Assembly (NCBI GenBank): GCA_905235995.1
Contig: CAJONI010000077.1
Span: forward strand, 1-56,562
Length of the DNA: 56,562 bases
DNA from: an uncultured Bacteroidales bacterium
GTDB lineage: Bacteria > Bacteroidota > Bacteroidia > Bacteroidales > UBA932
Direction: 5' to 3'
Shown: in pieces, positions 36,685-44,967 of the stretch
Position numbering within the stretch: the first letter of the stretch is position 1
Layout of the letters: the number at the start of each line of letters is the position of its first letter
The notes under the pieces: model-generated
The model's database searches: none
What the model saw: only the letters and a program-made list of their open reading frames with translations
Told to the model about the DNA's origin: nothing
Translations under genes and position numbers: made by a program

Positions 36685-36753
36685 CTCGATTGCGTGTTGG
36701 ACTTTCCGTGAACTGGCGCGCTGCGCCCTGGGTTCAGGACACGCATTCTCGAG
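36685..36753. repeat. Complex inverted repeat between mqnA and corA
   Basis: Nested inverted repeats can fold into one interrupted stem: CTCGA (36685-36689) with TCGAG (36749-36753), TGCGTGT (36691-36697) with ACACGCA (36739-36745), TGAAC (36709-36713) with GTTCA (36732-36736), and GGCGC (36715-36719) with GCGCC (36723-36727). The right arm covers the last codons and stop of mqnA. There is no T-run, so it is not a classical terminator. It could be a REP-like unit, an mRNA-processing site or a miniature mobile remnant. Confidence 0.45.
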
Positions 36754-37495
36754 GGGTCAGCTTCTCCAGGGCCACACGCCGGAATTCGGAGAGGCCGGCG
36801 CGCTTTTCGCTGTCGAGGGCGAAGGAGATGTTGTCCTGCAGGTAACGGCAGGCATACTCCCTGGGAAACTGATGGTCGTACTTGGCTACGGCTTCGGAAA
36901 TATGGTTCACGCCATACCCGAGCGCCTTGTTGAACTTGTCTATGAAACCGTCGTCCAGCGGCTTGTTGGCTATCCAGGCCGCGAAGACGAACGGGAGCCC
37001 CTTGGCCTCGATCCATTCCTGGGCGAGGTCGTAGACGTGGGCGAAGCTGGAGGACAGGCGCATGGCCTTGTCGCCCAGCAGGAGATATGTGCGGGAGGTA
37101 TCGACTTCCTCCCTTGAGAAATCGAAGGGTGCGAAACGGGGAGCGATGCCCCACTTCTCGCTGCAGAGCCAGCGCGTCAGCAGCACGGAGGTGCGGCTGT
37201 CGACGTCGAGCAGTATCTCGTCCACCTCTTCCAGAGGCTTCCCGGAGCAGAGCAGCACGCTGGCCACGGGGCCGGTCGCGCCTATGCACCAGTCGCCCAC
37301 GATGCGGGGGTCGGCGAGGTCGGACATCGCTCCCACGGGCATGATGCCCACGTCGGCGAGATCCTCTTTCAGCTGGCGTGCGGATTCGGAGGGGGTGCAG
37401 AAATGCATGACATACTCCCCGGGGGCCATGCAGGCCTCCAGCCCGTAGATGAACGGGACAGTGTTCAGGTAGTTTATCATTGCAATCCTCACCAT
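36734..37495 (-). CDS. mqnA: Chorismate dehydratase MqnA (futalosine menaquinone pathway)
   Basis: A 253-residue MqnA-family protein: IAMINYLNTVPFIYGL at the N-terminus, LADVGIMPVGAMSDL, LDVDSRTSVLLTRWLC, and FAAWIANKPLDDGFIDKFNKALGYG. It dehydrates chorismate to 3-enolpyruvyl-benzoate, the first step of the futalosine route to menaquinone. This implies mqnB, mqnC and mqnD elsewhere; none are in the window. ATG 37495 is used; the longer frame begins at a TTG three codons upstream. A -7 box lies exactly 6 nt upstream of the ATG. The last codons fall in a large inverted repeat. Confidence 0.93.
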   Translation of the reverse strand: MVRIAMINYLNTVPFIYGLEACMAPGEYVMHFCTPSESARQLKEDLADVGIMPVGAMSDLADPRIVGDWCIGATGPVASVLLCSGKPLEEVDEILLDVDSRTSVLLTRWLCSEKWGIAPRFAPFDFSREEVDTSRTYLLLGDKAMRLSSSFAHVYDLAQEWIEAKGLPFVFAAWIANKPLDDGFIDKFNKALGYGVNHISEAVAKYDHQFPREYACRYLQDNISFALDSEKRAGLSEFRRVALEKLTPRECVS

Positions 37496-37501
37496 ATCAT
37501 G

Positions 37502-37509
37502 CAAAGGTA
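37502..37509 (-). promoter_or_regulatory. -7 box TACCTTTG, 6 nt from the mqnA ATG
   Basis: The minus strand reads TACCTTTG and ends exactly 6 nt before the mqnA ATG, which again predicts a leaderless transcript. It lies in the 25-bp gap after the symporter gene. Confidence 0.55.
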
Positions 37510-37520
37510 AAAAATAATTT

Positions 37521-39050
37521 TTACTTTGTGCTCCCCGGGATACGGAAAAGCCACATTCCGAGGAAAGTCAGCAGCCCGTTGACCACCAGGAGGGTGAATC
37601 CGAGGTCGAAGCCCAGGTAACGCTTGCTCAGCAGGTTGAAGGCCAGGCAGAGCAGCGGCGCGGCCACGGCTATCCAGGGGGTGGCGCCGTCGCGGACGCG
37701 GGTCTTTGTCAGTATGCCGAAGAAGAAAATTCCCAGCAGCGGGCCGTAGGTATAGGAGGCCAGCTTGTAGACCAGGTTGATCACGGCGTCGTTGCTGAAG
37801 ACATACAGCACGAGTATTATGGCCAGGAAGGCAAGGGCCACGAAGGCGTGGACCCTCTTGCGCAGGCGCTCCCTGCCGGCGTCGCCAAGGTCGGTCCTTC
37901 CGTTGAAATCCAGGAAGTCCACGCAGAAACTGGTGGTAAGGGAAGTCATGGCTGCGCCCGCGCTCGGGTAGGCGGCGGAGATCAGGCCTATCAGGAAGAA
38001 CACCCCCGCCCCTATGCCGAAATACCGGCTGGCGATGGTCGGGAAAATCTCGTCGGTCTTGGAGATGCCCAGGGCGTCGAAGCCTCCCAGATGCTGGAGG
38101 TAGACGCAGAGCAGGGCGCCCATCAGTAGGAAGAACAGGTTGGCCGCCACGATGATGACGGAGGTGGTGTACATGTTCTTCTGGGCCGCCCGCAGGTCCT
38201 TGCAGGCCAGGCTTTTCTGCATCATGGCCTGGTCGAGCCCCGTCATGGCTATGGTCACGAAGATGCCTGAGATGAACTGCTTCACGGCGTTGGTGCCGTG
38301 GCTCCAGTCCCAGTCGAACCAGCTGGTGAAGGGTTTGCCGAAGCCCACCGTCCCGGCGTTGTCGTTGACCGTGCCGCCGACCACGGAGAACATCTCTCCG
38401 AAGCTCCAGCCCATGTCGCGGCAGATGTAGAAGATAGTCATTCCCACGGCCAGCAGCATGAAGGTGGTCTGCAGCACGTCGGTCCAGATGATGGTCTTCA
38501 CGCCTCCCCTGAAGGTGTACAGATAAAGCAAGGCCAGGAACACCATGGTGATGGCCGCCACGGTGAGCAGCGGCGGAAGGCTCGCGGTCAGGCTGCGGGG
38601 CATGAAGGCATGGAATACCACGATTACCACAAACACGCGCACGGCGGCGCCCAGCAGGCGGGATATCATGAAAACCACCGAGCCCGTCCTGTGGGTATGC
38701 GGCCCGAACCTTTCCCCGAGGTAGCTGTAGATCGACGTCAGGTTCATCCTGTAGTAGAGGGGCAGCAGCACCCTGGCCACTATGACGTAGCCCCCCACGA
38801 AGCCCAGTACGAGGGGCATGTAGAAGAAGTTCTGCACCCACACGTTGCCCGGCACCGAGATGAAGGTCACCCCGGAGATGGAAGCGCCGATCATGCCGTA
38901 GGCAACCACGGGCCAGGGGGCCTTGCGGTCGCCGGAGAAGAAGGAGCTCGAGCCGGCCTTCCTTCCCGTCAGGAAGGAGATGACGAAAAGCAGGACGGTG
39001 TAGGCGGCGAAGGCAGCCAGGAAGATGGAGAAGGGGAACTCGTGGGGCAT
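37521..39050 (-). CDS. Sodium:solute symporter (SSS family)
   Basis: A 509-residue inner-membrane protein with about thirteen predicted helices. The N-terminal SGDRKAPWPVVAYGMIGASISGVTF, the segment FFLIGLISAAYPSAGAAMTSLTTSF and the sugar/sialate-type core TDVLQTTFMLLAVGM are typical of the SSS family, which couples Na+ to uptake of sugars, amino acids or sialic acid. The substrate is not decided by sequence. Its gene starts 1 nt after recR and is the fourth gene of a run beginning with murK and murQ, so an amino sugar such as MurNAc is a reasonable candidate; that is inference. Confidence 0.88.
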   Translation of the reverse strand: MPHEFPFSIFLAAFAAYTVLLFVISFLTGRKAGSSSFFSGDRKAPWPVVAYGMIGASISGVTFISVPGNVWVQNFFYMPLVLGFVGGYVIVARVLLPLYYRMNLTSIYSYLGERFGPHTHRTGSVVFMISRLLGAAVRVFVVIVVFHAFMPRSLTASLPPLLTVAAITMVFLALLYLYTFRGGVKTIIWTDVLQTTFMLLAVGMTIFYICRDMGWSFGEMFSVVGGTVNDNAGTVGFGKPFTSWFDWDWSHGTNAVKQFISGIFVTIAMTGLDQAMMQKSLACKDLRAAQKNMYTTSVIIVAANLFFLLMGALLCVYLQHLGGFDALGISKTDEIFPTIASRYFGIGAGVFFLIGLISAAYPSAGAAMTSLTTSFCVDFLDFNGRTDLGDAGRERLRKRVHAFVALAFLAIILVLYVFSNDAVINLVYKLASYTYGPLLGIFFFGILTKTRVRDGATPWIAVAAPLLCLAFNLLSKRYLGFDLGFTLLVVNGLLTFLGMWLFRIPGSTK

Positions 39051-39051
39051 G

Positions 39052-39666
39052 TCAGGGCTGGAAGGGCTGCCGGCCCGCTATCGAGCGGCCGAGCGTGAGT
39101 TCGTCGGTGTACTCCAGGTCGTCCCCGAAACCGACCCCACGGGCTATAGCCGTGATTTTCAAGGGGAAACGGGCGATCTGCTTGTACAGGTAGTAGGCCG
39201 TGGTCTCCCCTTCCATGCTGGTGCTCAGGGCCATTATCACCTCGGAGACGCCGCCCCCCTCGAGCCGGTCGCAGAGGGAGCGGATGGAAAGGTCGTCGGG
39301 GCCTATGCCGTCGATGGGCGAGATGATGCCCCCGAGGATATGGTACAGGCCATGATACTGGCCGGTGTTCTCGATGCTGAGCACGTCGCGCAGGCTCTCG
39401 ACCACGCAGATGGTCGTCCTGTCGCGGCGAGCGTCGTCGCAGAGCGGGCAGGCGCCGTCGTCGGATATCATGCCGCACACGGGGCAATGCCGGACGTCAC
39501 GGCGGAGGCGGAGGATAGAACCGGCGAACTGCTCCACGTTCTCACGGGGCTCGTCGAGCAGGTGCAGGGCCAGACGCAGCGCGGTGCGCCTGCCTACGCC
39601 GGGCAGCGAGGCGAGCTGGTCGACGGCGTCTTCCAGAAGGGCTGAGGAATAGGCGCGGCGGAACAT
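39052..39666 (-). CDS. recR: Recombination mediator RecR
   Basis: A 204-residue RecR. A helix-hairpin-helix (LASLPGVGRRTALRLALHLL) is followed by the Cys4 zinc motif CPVCGM...CPLC, a Toprim domain (ICVVESLRDVLSIE; HILGGIISPIDGIGPDDL) and the C-terminal IARGVGFGDDLEYTDELTLGRSIAGR. It works with RecO/RecF to load RecA on gapped DNA. It sits between murQ (8-nt gap) and the symporter (1-nt gap), a housekeeping gene in an otherwise amino-sugar-like operon. Confidence 0.97.
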   Translation of the reverse strand: MFRRAYSSALLEDAVDQLASLPGVGRRTALRLALHLLDEPRENVEQFAGSILRLRRDVRHCPVCGMISDDGACPLCDDARRDRTTICVVESLRDVLSIENTGQYHGLYHILGGIISPIDGIGPDDLSIRSLCDRLEGGGVSEVIMALSTSMEGETTAYYLYKQIARFPLKITAIARGVGFGDDLEYTDELTLGRSIAGRQPFQP

Positions 39667-39674
39667 CTTCCTTT

Positions 39675-40490
39675 CTATCTGTTTCCGGCCATGAAGGCGT
39701 CCACGGCCTTGCGCACGGACCCGTGCTCCAGCAGCATGGCCCTGGCCGTATCGTAGTCGGTCAGTCCGGTCTCGTCCATGATCATGCGGGCGCCGCGGTC
39801 CACAAGCTTCTTGTTGGTGAGTTGCATGTCGACCATCTTGTTGCCTTTGACATGGCCGAGGCGTATCATGGTCGTGGTCGAAATCATGTTGAGCAGGAGT
39901 TTCTGGGCGGTGCCTGCCTTCATGCGCGTGCTCCCGGTCACGAATTCGGGGCCTACGACGGCCACTATAGGGATCTCCGCGGCGGCGGCCACCGGAGAAT
40001 CGGGATTGCAGGTGATGCAGGCGGTGAGAAGGCCGCGGCTGCGGGCACCCTCGACGGCGCCGATCACGTAGGGCGTGGTGCCGGAGGCTGCGATGCCCAC
40101 GACGGTATCCTTGTCGGTGGGATTGAAGGCCTCTATGTCCTTCCAGCCCTGGGCCTTGTCGTCCTCGGCCCCTTCGGCGGCCTTGCGTATGGCCTTGTCG
40201 CCGCCGGCCATCATGCCGATGAACAGGTCGAACGGGGCGCCGTAGGTCGGAGGGATTTCCGAAGCGTCGAGTATGCCGAGCCTTCCGCTCGTACCGGCGC
40301 CGACATAGAAGACACGGCCGCCTTCGGGCACGCGTCCGACTATTCCTTCGACCAGTCTCTCGACCTGCGGGATGCAGCCGGCCACGACGTCGGCCACATG
40401 GTGGTCTTCGCGGTTGATGCCTTCCAGCAGTTCCCGGGTCGACATCCTGTCGAGGTTCGAGTAGTTGGAACTCTGCTCTGTAACTTTCAT
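39675..40490 (-). CDS. murQ: N-acetylmuramic acid 6-phosphate etherase
   Basis: A 271-residue SIS-domain etherase with GGRVFYVGAGTSGRLGILDASEIPPTYG, the family hallmark. VGIAASGTTPYVIGAVEGAR and EFVTGSTRMKAGTAQKLLLNMIST supply the remaining active-site elements. It cleaves the lactyl ether of MurNAc-6-P to give GlcNAc-6-P and D-lactate in the cytosol. It begins 5 nt after the murK-like kinase stop. The pair matches the murK-murQ arrangement known from Tannerella forsythia, which supports MurNAc catabolism. Confidence 0.97.
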   Translation of the reverse strand: MKVTEQSSNYSNLDRMSTRELLEGINREDHHVADVVAGCIPQVERLVEGIVGRVPEGGRVFYVGAGTSGRLGILDASEIPPTYGAPFDLFIGMMAGGDKAIRKAAEGAEDDKAQGWKDIEAFNPTDKDTVVGIAASGTTPYVIGAVEGARSRGLLTACITCNPDSPVAAAAEIPIVAVVGPEFVTGSTRMKAGTAQKLLLNMISTTTMIRLGHVKGNKMVDMQLTNKKLVDRGARMIMDETGLTDYDTARAMLLEHGSVRKAVDAFMAGNR

Positions 40491-40495
40491 GGCGA

Positions 40496-41329
40496 TCAGT
40501 ATTTATGATATTCCACGAGGCCGTCGATGGGCTGTTTCAGCACCGTACCCATCCTCATGCCGAGGGCGCCGACGCACTTCTCGAGTATATCCTTGTAGCA
40601 GTAGGCTATGGAGCCCACGAAGTTGACGGGATACTTGCGCCATTCGTACTGGGCGACGTTGCGGCGGAGGAAGGCGTCGAAGCTCGATTTGAGCATGTTG
40701 ACCATATAGGGATGGTTCCTGAAATCGGCAATGAAGAGCGAGAACGAGGCGAGGAAGCGGCTGGGCATCTCTTCGCGGTACACCTTCTGGACTATGGTCT
40801 TGTAGTCGAGGCCGTAGCGTTTGACGAACTCGCGTTCCACTGGTTCTGGGAGCAGGCCCTTGATGAAGTCGGAGACCAGCTGTTTGCCGAGGTAGGCGCC
40901 GCTGGCCTCGTCGCCGAGGATGAAGCCTCCTGCCTTCACGTTCATGGCTATCCCCTCCCCGTCGTAGAAGCAGCTGTTGGAGCCGGTGCCGAGGATGCAG
41001 GCTATGCCGGGCTTATGGCCGCAGAGCGCCCTGGCGGCGGCGAGCACGTCGGAAGCGGTCTCGCATTTCGAGCCGGGGAACACTTTTCCGAAGCAGCGGT
41101 CGAGTGTGGCGGAGATATCGCCACCAACCATGCCTGCGCCGTAGAAGAAGACTTCGTCGACATCGGTCCCGATTTCGGGAACGAGCTTTTCCTTCAGTAT
41201 CTTTTCGATCGTGGCGTCGTCCATGAAAACGGGGTTGATGCCCACCGTCTCTATGGCCTTAACGGTCCCGTCGTCCATCATGGCCCTCCAGGAAACCTTG
41301 GTAGAGCCGCTGTCAGCTATAAGTCGCAT
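40496..41329 (-). CDS. murK: BadF/BadG-type amino-sugar kinase, likely MurNAc kinase MurK
   Basis: A 277-residue ASKHA-fold kinase. LIADSGSTKVSWRAM is the phosphate-1 motif, FFYGAGM and IACILGTGSNSCFYDGE the phosphate-2 region, and GGFILGDEASGAYLGKQLVSDF the adenosine region; the layout matches the GlcNAc/MurNAc kinase branch. It should phosphorylate MurNAc or GlcNAc at C6. MurNAc is favoured because murQ follows after 5 nt, but GlcNAc kinase activity cannot be excluded. It is the first gene of murK-murQ-recR-symporter. Confidence 0.85.
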   Translation of the reverse strand: MRLIADSGSTKVSWRAMMDDGTVKAIETVGINPVFMDDATIEKILKEKLVPEIGTDVDEVFFYGAGMVGGDISATLDRCFGKVFPGSKCETASDVLAAARALCGHKPGIACILGTGSNSCFYDGEGIAMNVKAGGFILGDEASGAYLGKQLVSDFIKGLLPEPVEREFVKRYGLDYKTIVQKVYREEMPSRFLASFSLFIADFRNHPYMVNMLKSSFDAFLRRNVAQYEWRKYPVNFVGSIAYCYKDILEKCVGALGMRMGTVLKQPIDGLVEYHKY

Positions 41330-41356
41330 AAGATTTGTAAACCTTGGTTCAGCCTA

Positions 41357-41364
41357 CAAATATA
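41357..41364 (-). promoter_or_regulatory. -7 box of the murK operon
   Basis: The minus strand reads TATATTTG, 27 nt before the murK ATG, in the 88-bp gap between pnuC and murK. No clear -33 TTG is present. Confidence 0.5.
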
Positions 41365-41417
41365 GTCATTATTGCCGGAAGATGAACCCCGAAATGCGGG
41401 ATGCGCGACGGCGGGGG

Positions 41418-42077
41418 TCAGTCTACGTAAACTCCGTTGACCTTCCAGTTCCTTATGCCGAAGATGGCCATTACCACATAGCAGAAGTACATGAGGGCCA
41501 TCCAGTACATGCCGCTGTAGATGAACACCCCTACCGTGATGATGTCGAGCACGAGCCAGATGTACCACTGGCACATGTACGACTTGCTGAGGAAGAAGGT
41601 GCCCACCATGCTGCCCACCGCTATGAAGGCGTCCCAAAGGGGCTGGCTGGGATAGGACAGCGTGCCCTGGGTCTCGGCGTACACGCGGAGTATGTTCGCG
41701 AGCAGGAAGAAAGCGGGGATGGCGATGCCAACGGTCCACAGACCGGTCTTCCAGTCGAAACGGCGTATGGCCACCTTCTGTCCGGTGGGATTGTCCTCCT
41801 CGCCGTATTCGTCGATCGCCTCCTCCTTGAGCTCCCTGAAAGCATGGATGCCGTAGAAGGCCATCACGATGTAGTAGAACTGGATGACCGTCATGGACAC
41901 GAAATTGTTGTGCCAGTACACCACTATGTTGAGCAGGGACGTGAGGATGCAGACATACCAGAGCTTGCGGGTCTTGCGTATCTGGAGTTTCACGTACCAG
42001 AGGCCCATGACCATCGCCAGGATTTCGATCCAGCCGTAGATGTCGAGGCCGCCGAAATAAGAGATTATCTGATTCAT
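41418..42077 (-). CDS. pnuC: Nicotinamide riboside transporter PnuC
   Basis: A 219-residue inner-membrane protein with about seven helices of the PnuC/SWEET-like fold: GWIEILAMVMGLWYVKLQIRK, FVSMTVIQFYYIVMAFYGIHAF, WDAFIAVGSMVGTFFLSKSY and WYIWLVLDIITVGVFIYSG. It moves nicotinamide riboside (or thiamine in close relatives) by facilitated diffusion. A longer cytosolic loop (about 85-105, EEAIDEYGEEDNPTGQK) is notable. ATG 42077 lies 4 nt after the apt stop. No ribokinase partner such as nadR is adjacent, so a vitamin other than NR is possible. Confidence 0.85.
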   Translation of the reverse strand: MNQIISYFGGLDIYGWIEILAMVMGLWYVKLQIRKTRKLWYVCILTSLLNIVVYWHNNFVSMTVIQFYYIVMAFYGIHAFRELKEEAIDEYGEEDNPTGQKVAIRRFDWKTGLWTVGIAIPAFFLLANILRVYAETQGTLSYPSQPLWDAFIAVGSMVGTFFLSKSYMCQWYIWLVLDIITVGVFIYSGMYWMALMYFCYVVMAIFGIRNWKVNGVYVD

Positions 42078-42081
42078 CGCG

Positions 42082-42615
42082 CTATGCTCCTTCAAGTTCC
42101 AGCACCGTGGTCACCGGCACGTCGTCCGGGAACCTGGCGATGCTGCCGAAGTCCTTGAGATATATGATGAAGCTGGCATACACCTGCTTGGGATTGAACG
42201 ACTTGACGAGCCGCACGGCCGCAGAGGCGGTGCCTCCGGTGGCCAGCAGGTCGTCGTGCACCAGCACCACGTCGCCGGGCACTATGGCGTCGGTGTGCAT
42301 CTCGATGGTGTCGTGGCCGTACTCGAGATCATAGTCCATCCGGACGGTTTCGGCCGGCAGCTTGCCGGGCTTGCGCACGAGCACGAAACCCGCTCCAAGG
42401 CGGGAGGCCAGCGCGGCGCCCATCACGAAGCCGCGGCTCTCGACGCCGGCGACTTTCGTTATCCCCTTGTCCTTGAATTCCTCGTACAGGATGTCTTCCA
42501 CCTCCTTGAAGGCGGCAGGGTCCTTGAACAGGGTGGTGACATCCCAGAAAAGTATGCCTTTCTTCGGATAGTCAGGTACGGTGCGCAGGCTTGCGACAAG
42601 GCTTTCCTTGCTCAT
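42082..42615 (-). CDS. apt: Adenine phosphoribosyltransferase
   Basis: A 177-residue type I phosphoribosyltransferase converting adenine + PRPP to AMP. VPDYPKKGILFWDVTTLFKD at the N-terminus, GVESRGFVMGAALASRLGAGFVLVRKPGKLP and the PRPP loop VVLVHDDLLATGGTASAAV are full family hallmarks. It starts 1 nt after the glutaminyl cyclase stop and sits in a four-gene run with DUF1846, the cyclase and pnuC. Confidence 0.97.
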   Translation of the reverse strand: MSKESLVASLRTVPDYPKKGILFWDVTTLFKDPAAFKEVEDILYEEFKDKGITKVAGVESRGFVMGAALASRLGAGFVLVRKPGKLPAETVRMDYDLEYGHDTIEMHTDAIVPGDVVLVHDDLLATGGTASAAVRLVKSFNPKQVYASFIIYLKDFGSIARFPDDVPVTTVLELEGA

Positions 42616-42616
42616 C

Positions 42617-43390
42617 TTATTTCTTCTCTATCAGTGTTATACGAAACATTTTCGGCCAGTACTTGCCGGTCACGTAGATGCCGCCGGTCTTCGGGTCCCA
42701 GGCTATGCCGTTGAGCACGTCGGTGCGGGGTTTGCGCTGCTGTGCGGGAAGGAGCCCGCGAAGGTTTATCACTCCGCGCACCTCGCCCGAAGCGGGATCG
42801 ATGCGAACTATCTGGTCGGTGCCGTAGACATTGGCCCAGATCTCCCCCTTGATGTATTCCAGCTCGTTAAGGTAGAGCACCCTCTGGCCGCGCAGCGTCA
42901 CTTCGACCTTTTTGACCGGGGCGAACGAGGCCGGGTCGCGGAAAGTGAGGGTCGAGGTCCCGTCGCTCATTATCAGATATTTGCCGTCGGTGGTCAGGCC
43001 CCAGCCCTCGCCGGTGTAGCGGAAGGAGCCCAGCTTGTTCCACGTGGCGATGTCGTAGACGAAGCACTCGTGCTCCTGCCAGGTGAGCACGTAGAACCTG
43101 TCTCCGAGGGCGCAGGCGCCTTCGGCGAAGTAGCGCCCCTCGAAGTTCATCCGCCGGGTCACTTTCCCGCTGCGAAGGTCCAGCTGGCGGAAGTTCGACT
43201 CCCCGTACTGCCCTGCGGACTCGTAGAGCACCCCGTCGTGGAAGAAGAGCCCCTGGGTATAAGCCGAGACGTCGTGCGGCAGCGACTCCTCCACCTTGAA
43301 GCCATAGGTCTTCACCCCCTGGGCGGAGCAGCCGCAGGCGATGGAAACCAGCAGGATTGCGGACAGCAGGATATTTCCCGGCATCTTCAT
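42617..43390 (-). CDS. Glutaminyl-peptide cyclotransferase (plant/bacterial type)
   Basis: A 257-residue exported beta-propeller enzyme. The signal peptide ends in IACGC, so it may be a lipoprotein. Motifs: AYTQGLFFHDGVLYESAGQYGES, CFVYDIATWNKLGSFRYTGEGWGLTTDGK, YLNELEYIKGEIWANVYGTDQIVRIDP and DVLNGIAWDPKTGGIYVTGKYWP, typical of the Glu_cyclase_2 family. It converts N-terminal Gln to pyroglutamate on exported proteins. In Bacteroidetes many mature exported proteins carry N-terminal Gln after signal peptidase I cleavage; that link is established knowledge, not seen here. Confidence 0.9.
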   Translation of the reverse strand: MKMPGNILLSAILLVSIACGCSAQGVKTYGFKVEESLPHDVSAYTQGLFFHDGVLYESAGQYGESNFRQLDLRSGKVTRRMNFEGRYFAEGACALGDRFYVLTWQEHECFVYDIATWNKLGSFRYTGEGWGLTTDGKYLIMSDGTSTLTFRDPASFAPVKKVEVTLRGQRVLYLNELEYIKGEIWANVYGTDQIVRIDPASGEVRGVINLRGLLPAQQRKPRTDVLNGIAWDPKTGGIYVTGKYWPKMFRITLIEKK

Positions 43391-43396
43391 GACAAG

Positions 43397-44890
43397 TTAT
43401 TGGAGGGAGAATTTGCGGTAGCTCGAAGAAGTTTTCCTCACGGGTTCGCAGGTCAGGCCTATGCCCAGCTTCTTGAAGACCTTGCGGTCCACTTCGGTGA
43501 GCATCACGGTGCAGTGCACCTGGCAGCCCCTGAGCATGGGCAGGCAGTCGATGGCCTTGCGGCAGTTTTCGTCGCTGAGGCTCAGCATCGAGAGCGCCAC
43601 CAGCACCTCGTCGGTATGCAGGCGTGGATTGCGCCCGTGGAGATACGACACCTTGGTCTTCTGGATGGGTTCTATCATGTCGGCCGGGATAAGCTTCACC
43701 GGGTGGGGAATACCGGCCATGTATTTCAAGGCATTGAGCAGCAGGGCCGCGCTGGGGCCCAGAAGGGAGCTCTGCTTGGCAGTGACCACCGTGCCGTCGG
43801 GAAGTTCCATGGCTGCCGCATACTCGCCGCTGCTCTCCTGCTTCTGCTTGGCCGCAACGGTCACGCGGCGGTATTCGGACGCAAGGTTGGCCTGCTTGAG
43901 AAGCAGCTGCAGCTTCGCCACCTCAGCTTCGTTGTCCTCGCCTTCAGCGAGGTTGCACAGGCCGGTGTAGTAGCGGCGGATGATCTCGTTGTTGGCGGCT
44001 TCGCGGCACACGTCGTCGTCGCTGATGCAGAAGCCTATCATGTTGACGCCCATGTCGGTGGGCGACTTGTAGATGTTCTTGCCGTAGATCTGGGTGAAAA
44101 GCGCGTCGAGCACGGGGAAGATTTCCACGTCGCGGTTGTAGTTGACGGCTATCGTGCCGTAGGCCTCGAGGTGGAAGGGATCGATCATGTTGACATCGTC
44201 AAGGTCGGCCGTGGCCGCTTCGTAGGCCATGTTCACGGGATGCTTCAGCGGCAGGTTCCAGATCGGGAATGTCTCGAACTTCGCATATCCCGCCTTCACG
44301 CCGCGGCGACGCTCGTTGTAGAGCTGGCTCAGGCAGACCGCCATCTTGCCGCTGCCGGGCCCGGGAGCAGTCACTATCACGAGGGGACGGCTGGTCTCCA
44401 CGAATTCGTCCTTGCCGAAGCCTTCGTCGGAGGCTATCAGGTCGACGTTCGTGGGATAGCCTTCAATGATGTAATGGCGGTAGGTCTTGATGCCCAGCTT
44501 CTCCAGGCGGGCCTGGAATGCGGCTGCGGAAGGCTGGCCGCTGAAGTGGGTCACCACCACGGCGCTGACAAGGAAACCCCGGCTCTGGAACTCTTCACGG
44601 AGGCGCAGCACGTCGACGTCGTAGGTGATTCCCAGGTCATTGCGGACCTTGTTCTTCTCGATGTCGATGGCGGAGATGGCGATGACGATCTCTGCGTCGT
44701 CCTTGAGGTGGGTCAGCATCTTGAGCTTGCTGTCGGGCTCGAATCCCGGCAGGACTCGGCTGGCATGGTAGTCGTCGAAGAGCTTGCCGCCGAACTCCAT
44801 GTAGAGCTTGTCCCCGAACTGGGCGATCCGTTCCTTGATATGTTCTGACTGTATCTTGAGATACTTGTCCTTGTCGAAGCCGATTTTCAT
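43397..44890 (-). CDS. DUF1846 family protein
   Basis: A 497-residue cytosolic protein matching the DUF1846 family over its length: MKIGFDKDKYLKIQSEHIKERI, LYMEFGGKLFDDYHASRVLPGF, DVDVLRLREEFQSRGF, and a P-loop-like TAPGPGSGKMAVC at about 175-185, then YAKFETFPIWNLPLKHPVN. The C-terminal half is helical, ending in CTVMLTEVDRKVFKKLGIG. The biochemical role of the family is unknown as far as I can tell; the GPGSGK loop suggests nucleotide binding. It heads a run with glutaminyl cyclase, apt and pnuC and is divergent from rnpB. Confidence 0.9.
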   Translation of the reverse strand: MKIGFDKDKYLKIQSEHIKERIAQFGDKLYMEFGGKLFDDYHASRVLPGFEPDSKLKMLTHLKDDAEIVIAISAIDIEKNKVRNDLGITYDVDVLRLREEFQSRGFLVSAVVVTHFSGQPSAAAFQARLEKLGIKTYRHYIIEGYPTNVDLIASDEGFGKDEFVETSRPLVIVTAPGPGSGKMAVCLSQLYNERRRGVKAGYAKFETFPIWNLPLKHPVNMAYEAATADLDDVNMIDPFHLEAYGTIAVNYNRDVEIFPVLDALFTQIYGKNIYKSPTDMGVNMIGFCISDDDVCREAANNEIIRRYYTGLCNLAEGEDNEAEVAKLQLLLKQANLASEYRRVTVAAKQKQESSGEYAAAMELPDGTVVTAKQSSLLGPSAALLLNALKYMAGIPHPVKLIPADMIEPIQKTKVSYLHGRNPRLHTDEVLVALSMLSLSDENCRKAIDCLPMLRGCQVHCTVMLTEVDRKVFKKLGIGLTCEPVRKTSSSYRKFSLQ

Positions 44891-44916
44891 GATTCCGTAA
44901 AGAGTATTACGGGTTA

Positions 44917-44924
44917 CAAATATA
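44917..44924 (-). promoter_or_regulatory. -7 box of the DUF1846 operon
   Basis: The minus strand reads TATATTTG, 26 nt before the DUF1846 ATG. A TTTG at 44943-44940 lies 15 nt upstream, short for a -33 element. Confidence 0.5.
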
Positions 44925-44955
44925 TGAAAAATATCGCTTCAAACCATTTTTCTTG

Positions 44956-44963
44956 TACCTTTG
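44956..44963 (+). promoter_or_regulatory. -7 box of the RNase P RNA gene
   Basis: TACCTTTG on the plus strand, ending 4 nt before the predicted 5' end of RNase P RNA at about 44968. This is the spacing expected between a Bacteroidetes -7 box and the start site, and it supports both calls. Confidence 0.65.
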
Positions 44964-44967
44964 CATC

